From Tribonema minus (Eukaryota; Sar; Xanthophyceae; Tribonematales; Tribonemataceae): a DNA stretch of 64,000 nt. The notes beneath the pieces were generated by a model, which saw nothing but the letters and a program-made list of their open reading frames with translations, had not been told where the DNA came from and ran no database searches. Numbering within the stretch: position 1 is the stretch's first letter; every line of letters begins with the position of its first letter. This document shows, in pieces, positions 44,201-53,737 of the stretch. The position numbers and the translations under genes are program-made. Location of the stretch: NCBI GenBank assembly GCA_017506865.1, contig JAFCMP010000557.1, positions 496,001-560,000 of the forward strand, read 5' to 3'.

Positions 44201-45718
44201 CCAACATACACGAGCCCCGTGTCAACGACAACATCCATCAACAATGCCTATGTAGTATGTGCTTACATGCACTCGCCCCGCGTCGTCGCTGCGCAGGTCC
44301 TGTACGACCCCGCCATGAGCGTCAAGGGCGCCATGATGACCAGCCAGCGCACGCACCGCGCCGCCACGACCGACTACGTGCCGGACAACATGGTGAGTAC
44401 ATCTACTTGTCATATCTACATCTATGCGCTTAGGTTGCGAGGGGGGTACACGGCAAGGCCCATGCTTGCACAGCTGCGAACCGGCCTGCATGAGTGGGAG
44501 GCTGGCAGTGTCCGCAGGTGGCAAGCGCGTCACGCCCGGTGGCCTGTAGGCAGTTGCCGCCATGTGTAGCGACCTGTGCAGAGGCGTATTGCTTCGTTTG
44601 GGGCGGTCTGTGCTGGCTCGCAGCTGGCGCGCTGGCAGCTTACCGCATGCTCGGCGAGCTCGCCGCGCATGCGCACTGCGTGCGACGGCGCCGTTGTCAT
44701 GCGCGCATTGCTCAGCAGTCGTGGAATTCGGACGCGCTGGGTGCGCATGCCCCGCCAAGCGTGCGTCGTAACTTCGCGTACGCTTCAACGCGGGGCGCCT
44801 CTGTCTGTGGCACGCCATGCGTCGGCCACACACGTTGCCGCCATCGTCATCTCGATGATGCTCCGCGGCCTGCATGCGCTCAGGTGCCAGCGTTCTGCTG
44901 GTACATACATAGTGCAGCTGCATACAGTGGCAGGCGGCGCACGCAAGCGCTCGCCGGGCATGTCGATGTCCTTTTTTGTGCAACTCGTTACTTTTGCAGT
45001 GCGAGTTTGAAGTAATTTCCGCGAGGATGCAAGGCATGCTGCGGCGCTCACGTCGACCAGGCAGTGGCGCGTGTCGTGTGCATTCCACAATTGGAAGATT
45101 TGCAAACTCTGAGACGCCATCGCACCTTGCTGCAGCCTGGTTTGAGCGTCTCAGAGACCCCCAGCTGGCGAATGCCGACACCACGATCACATGCTTTGTG
45201 ACAGACTCAGTGTCACATGCGTCTCTGCGTCAGGATCACACCCCGCTGCCCCCCCCCTGCTCTAACTCACTTACTTACCGCCCCCCCGCCCCGCCCCCCC
45301 TTCCTTCCCCCCCCCCCCCTTACCCCCCAACCAGGTCGGCGTCATCCACAACCCGTACGCGCTGCCCATGTACCGCGAGGAGCACACGTCCAAGCGCAAG
45401 CTCGCGGAGCAGGCGCGCAAGGACCCGAAGCGCTCGCGCAAGCCGGAGCCGCCGCTCAACGGGCCCACCGGCGCAGGCGGGCGCGTGAGCTCGAGCACGT
45501 CCTTCACGCAGTTCGTCATGAGCAACAAGCTGCTTAATAAGCCCAAGCTGCGCGAGCAGGATCCGCGCGCGGAGCTGCTCAAAGTGGCGAGCGCCGCGGA
45601 GGCGGACCCCGCGTACTTTGGCGCGTTCGCGTGGAACAAGGCGCCCCTCGCGTCCAAGACGATTGACGAGGAGGCCGCCGAGTTTGAGGAGGAGCAGAAG
45701 CGCCTGCTCGACAGCTGA
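38217..45718 (+). CDS. WDR70: WDR70-like WD40 protein with N-terminal FHA domain, 751 aa
   Basis: Exons: 38217-39344, 40424-40665, 41278-41416, 42168-42317, 43211-43327, 44297-44392, 45335-45718. The total of 2256 nt closes in frame. Residues 35-122 form an FHA (phosphothreonine-binding) domain: LGRNSNMADEVLEHQSVSRR then H, and DLGSVHGTF. The H in place of the usual N, and the GR...HQS.SR.HAA layout, resemble NIPP1/PPP1R8. An acidic stretch (EDSDEEEEEEEE) follows, then the WD40 domain with family-specific blocks: LKGHRKAVTALSVDP, YDFGGMD, AQPKVYDRDG, DMRQTKGH, GSVDGTARVWDLNG, DDCVRLWDVRKFKEP, VLWHPKLKQI, VLYDPAMS. The conserved C-terminal tail (DPRAELLKVASAAEADP) is present. WDR70 is a nuclear protein linked to DNA-damage responses and H2B ubiquitination. 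The FHA and the first WD repeats share one uninterrupted exon, so the fusion is read directly. Confidence 0.92.
39840..40423 (+). repeat. Array of echoes of WDR70 exon 2 5' edge with acceptors
   Basis: Before the real acceptor (40421-40423), copies of TTGCAG|GTCCTCACGGGCTCC occur at about 39848 (GCAG|GGCCTGACGGGC), 40159 and 40290, with a remnant at about 40004. Each has a usable AG. Spacer sequence (GATGCTCACTGnCAC, CTCGGCnCGCGCCTCACT) is repeated too. Unit length is about 130-150 bp. Confidence 0.85.
39940..39995. repeat. Telomere-type quasi-palindrome
   Basis: GGGCTAGGGTCAAGGTCAGG, then GTTAAGGGTTT, is followed at once by CCTAACCATAGCCCTGACCC: telomere-like units in one orientation then the other, able to fold back. 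It lies in WDR70 intron 1. Confidence 0.7.
40803..41016 (+). repeat. Two echoes of WDR70 exon 2 3' edge with donor
   Basis: The exon end coding VRVLPAGGGTGGSTALG plus its GGCAG|GTACGTATGT donor recurs at 40803-40845 (donor intact) and, as a longer copy with a duplicated GGGACGGGCGGC, at about 40908-41016. AT-rich GTATACATGTA-type sequence follows each. Confidence 0.88.
41533..41583 (+). repeat. Echo of WDR70 exon 3 3' edge with donor
   Basis: About 50 nt appear identical to the end of exon 41278-41416 (DCVRLWDVRKFKEPIR) followed by GTGAGTC. Shorter remnants lie at about 41455-41480 and 41660-41685. Confidence 0.9.
42330..42493 (+). repeat. Echo of WDR70 exon 4 3' edge, donor changed to GC
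   Basis: 42426-42493 copies the exon end coding CGGIKFFPVYGAVEE (real end 42317). Its junction reads GAG|GCAAGT where the original has GAG|GTAAGC. The interval starts with three ACTTCAAGT/ACTTGAAGT-rich blocks (42331-42410). Confidence 0.85.
42890..43195 (+). repeat. Minisatellite leading into WDR70 exon 5 acceptor
   Basis: Four or five diverged units of about 55-60 bp: GTACAGCCTTGCACTGCAGC then ACTGCTCAnnGATAATGGTACACCGTC. The array ends just before the acceptor at 43210. Confidence 0.85.
43830..44290 (+). repeat. ~60-bp tandem array leading into WDR70 exon 6 acceptor
   Basis: About eight units of CACATGCnCTCGCCCCGTGT, then CGTCGGCAACACCCATTCAGA and ATGCCTATAT, including diverged ones (CCAACATACACGAGCCCCGT). 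The last unit (ACATGCACTCGCCCCGCGTC) merges into the GCTGCGCAG acceptor at 44296. Confidence 0.9.
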
Positions 45719-45750
45719 GCGCGCTGAGCGCTGAGCGCTGCTGCTGCTGC

Positions 45751-45797
<47 letters not shown>

Positions 45798-46358
45798 AGG
45801 AGTCTTGCTGCTGCTGCTGCTGCTGCTGGTGGTGGTGGTGTGCCGGTGCTGGGTGCCCACTGTAGTGGTAATATTAGTCTATGGCTACTGCACTTTGAGT
45901 GCTGTCAGCAGCTGAGAGCAGCTGCTGCTCTGCGCAGCGCTGCGTAATTGCGCGCTCTGCGGTGTGCATTGTGGATAAATGTACAGAGAGGCCTGCAGCG
46001 CTTTTGGTCGATTCTTTTCCATGCCCCCCCCATGTTTCCTGCTGTTGCTGCACAAGCGGGGGAGGGGTTAAAAGTTCAATCGTACCCCCGTCTTCAGCGC
46101 ACTGTACAAAAGCAGTACGGACGCATATCGGGGGTTCAAAGTTTGAACTGTGATCGTCAGTTGCGTGACTCATCGCTTAAGCTTGCGCAGCCTGGCGGCT
46201 TGCAGGATCTGTGTGTCCATAGTATATTGGCACGCAATCGCCGCTGTACACTACTCTTTGAGGTTGGTAGCTCAACCTGTAGATTTGGCGCAGGGCTGTG
46301 CTGCTGCCAGTATTACACCAGCTTCTGTTTCAGCTACGATCGAATACAGAACAGGACC
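45719..46358. other. WDR70 3' flank with CTG repeat; no gene
   Basis: Directly after the WDR70 stop: GAGCGCTGAGCGCTG, then (CTG)n at about 45737-45795 (one CCG interruption), (CTG)7 at 45808-45828 and (GGT)n to 45840. The remainder up to the next ATG has no supported gene. Confidence 0.7.
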
Positions 46359-49300
46359 ATGCGGGGCTCACTGCTGGCTTTGCTGGGAGCTGCAGGCTTG
46401 CTGCAGTCGTGTGCGGCATTGTCAACGCTGGCCAGCAGTCGAACCTGCTCCATGCGGCTCACCTTGTGGCCCACAAAGGCAGTCAAGGCACCAGCACTGA
46501 AAACCATTCCAGCCTCTGTACTCGGCAATCCCGCCTTTCAGAGGCGGTGCACGGCATATGCATCCGGTGCCATCACCCCCCAGGACCTTCTGAAGAGCCT
46601 GGATCAGATTGCACAGCAGTCCAGCGGCAGCGCGCAGCTGAAGGACCTCGTGGAACACGTCGCTGCGACAGCCTCCGCCAGCCCCCAGCGCAGCGCACAG
46701 CTGCTGTCTGCCTTCGAGGCCAAGAGCAGAGCGCAGTCCTCGGTGCGCGGCACCGTCTCTGACCTGCAGATAGGCCAAAAGTACGTCATCACACCCGGCA
46801 CGCCGGCCATCAGCAGCGGCAAGAGCCGCATCGTCGACTGCGCGCTGGCGGAGGCAGCCACATCTCGCGGCTCCGCTGCGGCGATGAAGGCGAAGATGGT
46901 GGGGCCGCGCGGCAGCGTCGCGCTGCAGAGGGAGGCGGACAACTTCGGCCGCGTTGCGCGCAGCGGCGGCGCTGCCGCGTTCGTGCAAGTATATGACTTT
47001 TTGCCGGACTTCAGCGGGCGCGGCGACGCGGCGCTGGTCATGGAGTCCGGGGAGGGAGGCGATCTGATGCAGCGCATGCAGGTGCGTCACGCGCGCTGAC
47101 CTGTTGCCGTTCCATGCTGCTGTGCACTAGCGCATGATACATTTTGCCAGTGCTTGCAGCACTTGAGGGGGGGGGGGGGGGCGAACCGCCGCCAGTTGTG
47201 CGCCTGCGTTTTTGCGACCAAGGCCAGTGGCCTTCAGCATGCAGCTGAGGCGGAGGGTGACAACAGAACACACGGCCACGGGAGCGCGAGAGTGAGAGCG
47301 GTGCTTGCATTCTTTGAGACGCATGTGTGTCACTTGCAGTCTTCCCTCGGAGTGCTGCAACCCACACGCTACCCGCGCGCAAGCAGAATGGACAGAGCTG
47401 GCGCCGCACATAGTTGTGCAGTTCTTACACACCTCAGCTCGAGGCAAAACGTTCAGCAGCAACGGTGTCGCAGCGGAACTCGTGCCGCTTGCTGACTGCA
47501 CCCCATCTCTTCTGAACCGGATTCGAGTACTGTAGGTGCTGGTGCCGTGACCCACCGCCATTGCGTCGCCACGATGCATGCGCACGCAGGTTGACAGGCA
47601 CTCATTACAGTCGCCTGGAGCGGCGCCCAATGCACTATTCCAGCATGCTCTGTCTCATAGTTTGCACACTAAAAAGCTGCAACCGACGGTGTGAAGCGCC
47701 GTTGCGCTGAGTTCAACTGCTTTGTGCGCTTCGGCATAGCTTCCATATTGATCACACGGCTTTGCAACTGTTTGTGTCTTGTGACCTCATCACGAGCAGT
47801 CGCACGGCGCGGTGAGGGGCGAGGAGCTCAGGCGCGCAGCTGTGGCGGCGGCGGCGGCGGCGCGCGCGATGCACGCTGCCGGGCTCGTGTGGACAGACCT
47901 CAAGGTATGTATGGCAACGCTCTTGTTGATTGTGACTTAAAGCCAAGACGCTTCAAGTTGGCGTTCTAGCACGCTAGTATCGGCTGAATTGTGATAAATT
48001 GCATTGCACTCCCTGGCTGCTCACTACAACTGTGAACTTGTCTGTTTTCATGCACTAGCTGCATGGCGCGCCATCGCACCTGCGCGAACTAAGCCGCTGT
48101 TCAAAGGGCCACCATGCCTTACCAGCGCAGTGTGGCGGAAGTAGCAGGAGATCTGGTGACAGCTGCTCTTGTTCGAAAAGCTCAAGCGAGAGCAACTGTC
48201 AGATGCAAACCACTGTATACGTTCGCCACATGCTAGGGCATGAATTTTCCTCAGAACTTGACGTAATCTGCCAGAACTTGCAAAGAAATGTCGAAAATTA
48301 ACCTGTGAAGATTCCACGCACCCTCTGAGTGCTCAAGCTTCAACGGTCCAAGATGACAGCTCCATTCCCGCTGATTTGCACTCACTATCCAGTGAGTCTC
48401 CGATCTAACATGTCATTTTGCACGATCTATATGTTCGCCACACGCCAGGGCATAAACTGCCCTCAGAAGTTGACATCATCTGGACTTGCAAACAAATGTT
48501 GAACAGCAACCCGTGATTCCATGCTCCCACTGAGTGCTTCACATCTTTCAACAGTGCAAGATGACATGATCACCGTCCCGCGAGTCTCCTCTCTACTATG
48601 CCAATGTTGAAGAAGCTGGCCCTGATCAAATCAGTTGCATGTGCCTCAATGGTATGACAGCGGTGTTGTGCCGCACCTACAGCCGTGCCTTCATTATGGC
48701 GAGGGTGTTTCGTCACGTTGCTCGGTCAGCGCTGATGGACACTGTGTACCACTGCTGTTGAGCGCTGCTGCAGTCGGAGAACTTTGTGATGACGCGCTCC
48801 GGAGCTGTCAAGGGCATTGACCTGGAGAGCGCAGTGCCTACAGGTGAGAAGTGCTGATGTGAAGTTAAAATTTTTGTTGTGCTTTACTTCGGAAGTATAT
48901 CTGAACGTTGTGCTTTATATCTGAACGTTTTTTAGACCTGAATTTTTAAACCGTATTGATGAAATTATTGACTAACAAAACGTTTCCTGTAAACTTCTTC
49001 CTTTTGAAAAACCGACTTCTCGATAAGGAAGAAATTTGAACCAAGCTTTGGAATAGTACTGGAGAAGTACTTGAAGTACATTAATGGAGAATCACACAAC
49101 CTCGAAGCTTCAGGCTCCTAGATGCCTGCACCAGCATTGTTTGTCGCGCAAACACTTCAAACGGGTACTTCTAGACGTGTTGTAGGTCCTGTTGCATGGG
49201 CAAGTCATGCATCAGGCTCTAGGTTGGTGCTGAAGCAGTTGGCAATGACCATGTTGTAATGTGACAGGTTTGAAAGCTGCGCGGAGTGCTTGTAGTGCTG

Positions 49301-50226
49301 GTAGTGGCTCTGGGCGCCATTGTGGGCCCTTTTACGCCGTGTGCTACTGCCTTGCAACTGTCAGGTCAGGCAGCATGTTACTGCCGCCTTGATGCAACGC
49401 GATACGTCACTTTATTGTGCGACGCTGGGAAAATCGCAGCTGATTGGTAGTGCTGAACTGGAGCAGTTCAACTGTTGAAGCTGTGCGCCAGGCACGCACA
49501 CGCACAGTCTTGTGCTCAGTTGCGTTGTACTGACAACACCTGGGTGCACATAGTGCAGCGGGTCAAGTGCATGTGTGTTGTACTGGTATGCCATCCGGCG
49601 CCTCTCCCCATAAACCCTAACCCTGACCCCTACACCCGACCTTAATGTAGTGACTGGCGCAGCCCTCAGTCGCTGCCATGCCTGCATTCATTCCCACATA
49701 AAAGTTGCCGATGCCTCATGCACCACAACATAACTGAGTGTGGTATGCTCCATCTGAGCAACATGCAGCGCGGCGAACGCACGCCGCAACAGCCATCTGC
49801 ATAGCCACCTCACAATGGGAGCGCATTCCTTCCCGTCATCATCGCTCACCATCACTCTCTCTCCTCTCCAAACACTGTCGAACCGCAGGCCAGCCGTGCG
49901 TGGACTTCACGCCCAAGGGCGTCCCGCCCGAGGCGGCGCGCGCGTTCCGCGCCGGCGGCCCCGGCGGCTACGCCGCGCACCCCAGCTACGACGTCTGGTC
50001 CCTCGGCATGATGCTCCTCTTCCTCTACAACGGCAGCAGCTACTTTGGCGGCATGAACGACGCGCAGATCATGGCGCAGCTCACGGCGCCGGACTTCGCC
50101 GTGGACCTCTCCAGCGTCGCGGACGGTTCCCTGCGGCGCGTTCTCGGCGCGTTCCTGGCGCCGGACCCGCGCGCGCGCCTCGCGGCGTTCCGGCGCCCCT
50201 CGTGGTACCTGCGCAGTTTCGGCTGA
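46359..50226 (+). CDS. Divergent protein kinase with N-terminal signal peptide, 411 aa
   Basis: Exons: 46359-47081, 47800-47904, 48774-48843, 49889-50226; 1236 nt, in frame. The N-terminus (MRGSLLALLGAAGLLQSCAA) is a signal peptide, followed by a Ser/Thr/Arg/Lys-rich stretch without acidic residues, compatible with plastid targeting although the usual Phe is absent. Kinase fold: candidate Lys in AAMKAKMV, candidate helix-C Glu in LQREADNF, hinge VMESGEGGDLMQRMQ, catalytic-loop block GLVWTDLKSENFV (W-T-D replaces H-R-D; Asp274 and Asn279 kept), metal-binding block KGIDLESAVP (D-L-E replaces D-F-G; Asp292 kept), then SYDVWSLGMMLLFL. So the catalytic acids remain but the signature neighbours are changed. 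It belongs to no subfamily I can name. It may be an active atypical kinase; location and substrate are inferred only. Confidence 0.8.
48218..48575 (+). repeat. Diverged ~215-bp tandem duplication in kinase intron
   Basis: About 48218-48365 and 48432-48575 share GTTCGCCACAyGCyAGGGCAT, TCAGAAnTTGACrTmATCTG and CAAGATGACA blocks in the same order. No exon sequence is involved. Confidence 0.7.
49612..49640 (-). repeat. Short telomere-type tract
   Basis: AAACCCTAACCCTGACCCCT in the last intron of the divergent kinase. Confidence 0.7.
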
Positions 50227-51634
50227 GCGCCGCCGCCGCCGCCGCCGCCGCTGCTGCTGCTGCGCGAGCGCGCCGCTGCCGTCGCTGACAGCTGCATGGA
50301 GCAGCGGGTCGGGCGCGGGTGCGCTGGCACCGGAGGGGCAAGAGAGCCTCTGAGAAGCGCGCGCTGCGTCGATGCGATTGTGGGGCTGTGGCCTCCGCTG
50401 CGGCAGTCCTGCGCCGCCGCTTCAGCTGAGTGGGCGCGCGCGGCGCTCCTTCACAGGCTGCGCACGTGCGGCGGTGGCGCTTGGGCGTTGCGCGCGCATG
50501 TCACTGCGAAGGTCTCGCATTCAGCGCGCCGCAGCGACTGCGTTGGCGCCAGTGAGTGGAGCTGGAATGGCACCGGGGGGGAAGTGTGTGTGGGGGGGGG
50601 GGGGCAGGTTGGGGGTCGGGTTATGCAGGGAGTGTCCAAGTGGGTGGGCGCCCATCGCCATTGCCGATGACGCTGTGAGCTGAGGTTATTGTGGGAGCAA
50701 GCGGCCTTCGGAAGCGCTTTGGTCCGCGCAGAGGTGACGTCAGCTGCTTGTTCTATGGCACGTCGAGCACACACAAACACATGTTTACATGAATCCCGGG
50801 AGTTTTGGGTGGGGTGGGGGGGGTGGGGGGGGGGGGGGGTATTTGTCTGTTGTGATTGGATGTAGATTGGCTGTGCCAGCGCTCTCCAAGAACCGGCGCG
50901 CTGCGGTGCTGAGCGTGGCTGCTCTCGTGTGCTGCAACTATATAGCAGGGCAGATGCTCACATGCCAGCAGAAGTGCGCTATGGAATGCGATGGGATAAG
51001 CTGACGCATGGCAGCATATCTGTCAACTCATGTGGGCACATGAGCACAGTGTATTCGTTGGTTGGCAATGTACGTCCATAGAGCATCGGGTGGGATGCTG
51101 TGGCACCGCCACCCATGTAGGCAAAACTAAGTTGACAACTTTGTCCATATGACACAGCACATTGAGACCGCTCTTTAAGTGGTTCAGAGGGGCACTGCTG
51201 TGGCTTCAATGAGAAAGTGTTGACGACCTGCACATTTACTTCTGTTCTCCCTGTTTGTTGGCTACAGTTTTGCCATTATGCCCTTGTCACCACTTGTTTG
51301 CCAAATGCTTCGTTTGACCATCTGGCACGTATAGCCAGCTCTCTGCATCGGTGGGCATTCGAGCTGGGTGAAGTCTTTAATCGTGATAAGCCTGCTGCCC
51401 TCCTGTTCTCATGCCTAGGAGCTCATGCACAACCTCAGGTCAAATGTGTTGCATCCTTAGTAAGTGCAACCCAAACCTGCTCCACAGCCAGAACCCAGGT
51501 CGAAACCCGGGATACCCCCGTCCCCCGTCCCCCGCGAAAACCCGAGCTGCCTCCCCCTTCAACATGGCGAGACTTCTTGATAGAGATCACTCTGCCAACT
51601 CTATTCTAGTCAAACGCATCACCGCACAAGCACC
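50227..51634. other. Intergenic; triplet repeat after stop, no gene
   Basis: Right after the kinase stop, (GCC)n then (GCT)n at 50228-50262. G-rich homopolymer tracts lie at about 50576-50604 and 50806-50838. No supported coding region. The last ~100 bp is CCC/AAC-rich and is probably the 5' UTR of the next gene. Confidence 0.55.
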
Positions 51635-53737
51635 ATGTACAAGGCCCTGGCTGTTGTGGCGCTCGTCGGCTCCGTCGCCGCCTTCGCCCCTGGTGAGTGG
51701 CGCTGGCAGCGGCAGCACATTTCTGCGAGGTTTCCATGTTGTAGTAGGGGCACGCATACACGGAGGCGCGCCTCTGTAGCGCACGGCGCTGGATGTGCTT
51801 GCTGAGACAGCTGGAAGGATGCGTGGACCTGTTGTTGGAGCTCCTGCGCTGGGCGCAGTGTCCTCTTGCATGTGTTATCTTAGTTTTAGGAGATCGGCCC
51901 ACACTTCAAGCGCGGCGGCATTGTTTCTAATGTGCTCGCTGCTCTCTGCCTGCTGCAGTGGCACCAGCGGTGGCCCGCGTCAGCTCTTCCGCACTCAAGG
52001 CTGGCTACGTCCCAGACGGCTTGTCCGAGGCTGAGTGGGAGGTGCGTGTTATTTCTGCTTTCCAAGCCTTTTGGTGTTTGCTCTCGAACGTCTTGTTCTC
52101 GATGCCGCAGCTAGCTGCTCCGGATCCGCTGAAGGAGCATGGGCGTAGCGCTCGCGTCATTAGGACGCGGCTTTCCTACAGTGTTGTCGATGCGCATGCT
52201 CCTTTTGACGGCCTGTGAGGATGAGCTGGCGCATGTTCTAATGGCTTCTCTGATCTTCAATCTCTACTCTTCTGGTGCTGTTGTGGCTGCTGTGGTTGTA
52301 CTTCCTCACGAAACAGGCACAGAAGGCGGCTAAGGCAGAGGCAGCAGCAGCCAGGAAGGCCAAGTTCGCCGCACAGACATTTGAGGACCTGTCTGAGTGG
52401 TGAGTTCCCGGAAAGATACATATATCGTCAGCGCGAAGTCTCGTTCGGTTTCCGGGCGAGCCGTAATCTTAGTGTAATTGATTGCACTCTGGAGCCTCCA
52501 GAGTCGCGAGCGCGCCTGGTACGATTGATGTTTCGTGGGTCTGACCTTCAGCCGCGTGATATGGTCAACAGTCTCAGCTCTCACCAGAAGCTGTGATGCG
52601 TGTGGTGTATTCAGTGCCAACCGAATGCAAATCAGGGCTTGCCCATGGCACCCCATCTCATGGGCTTTGGCTGATGGAGAGTGCGGTCTCTGAGGGTCTA
52701 GCCTAGGAATTCAACTCGTGTTTCCAGCAGTTATTGCGAATTTTACCACAGTAGATCACCACAGCTGTGATCTTTGTGGTGCCCACTTGGCGTGGCTCAC
52801 CAGTGAAGTCAACCGTAGCTGCGTAACACTGATAAAAACAGCTGTGATAGACCACACTCAAAATTTCCCCGGCACAGTTAGCTGGTTGCGTGGGGCGAGA
52901 AGCATTGATTTTTATAAAGGGGAACATGGTGTTGCTGCCAGCCACTCTACGCATCTACCTGATGACAGCATTGTTCTGAGCGCCCACTTTAAGAATTGGT
53001 TTCACACAGCAGAGTCAAAGTCAGGGACATCCGGCAGTGTCGTGCGTACACACCGATTTAAATTGTTGGCATCATGACTTTTCCAACATCACTTGCAGCG
53101 CCTTCGGCTACAGATGGCGAAGTGCGGTGGTGGTGCGCACTCAGAGTCTGCAGATGCTCACTGGTAATTTACGCATGTCACTGAAGGTTGCCGCTGTGCA
53201 GCGTTGTCAAGTATGTTGTAATTGCTCCGCGCTTAAGTATGTAGCAGGTGTCAGCCCAGTCTCTGGACCCATCGACAAAGCAGGCACCACGACGCGGCGA
53301 CGTTCTCTTCTTTTTTGGCTGGCTGCTCCCTTGCAGTTCAGCACACCATTCAGTTACTATCATCGCCAAGCCTTGTATTTCTGCCGCCACACACATCCTC
53401 AATGCGCACGGTGGCGTTGAAGTTAAGCCTGTAAACCCCAGCTGTGTGAAATGGAAGCAAGCGGATTGTTGGGGACAAATTTACCATCTTTGTCCGCATG
53501 CCACAGGAGTGCTGTCATCAGCCGCTGGAATGGGCGCTCAACATCCAGGCAGAACAAATGTATCGCATGCGATGAACACACGGCCTCACACACCCCTTTG
53601 CTCTCCTCCCATGCGCCCCCTGCAGGATGACCAAGCGTGACGCTAAGTTCCCCGGACAGATCGGCGCCGGCCACCGCATGGCCAAGGTCCAGGACAGGGA
53701 GCAGGCCAAGCCCCGCGCGAGCTCCTTCCTCAAGTAA
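51635..53737 (+). CDS. Small plastid-targeted protein of unknown function, 111 aa
   Basis: Exons: 51635-51692, 51959-52041, 52317-52399, 53626-53737; 336 nt, in frame. The N-terminus MYKALAVVALVGSVAAFAP is a signal peptide followed by an AFAP-type motif, the bipartite plastid-import signal of algae with complex red plastids. The mature part (about 90 aa) has GYVPDGLSEAEWE, an Ala/Lys-rich helix (KAAKAEAAAARKAKF), FEDLSEWMTKRDAKFPGQ and a basic tail ending ASSFLK. It has no Cys and no membrane segment. The GYVPDGL...W block reminds me of small unannotated plastid proteins in stramenopiles, but I cannot name a family. The third exon could begin at 52323 instead (two residues shorter). The last intron is long (1226 nt). 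Confidence 0.82.

Noticed and set aside
43830..44290. Regularly spaced repeats resembling a CRISPR array
   Set aside because: Units are contiguous and diverged with no unique spacers, inside a eukaryotic intron; it is a minisatellite.
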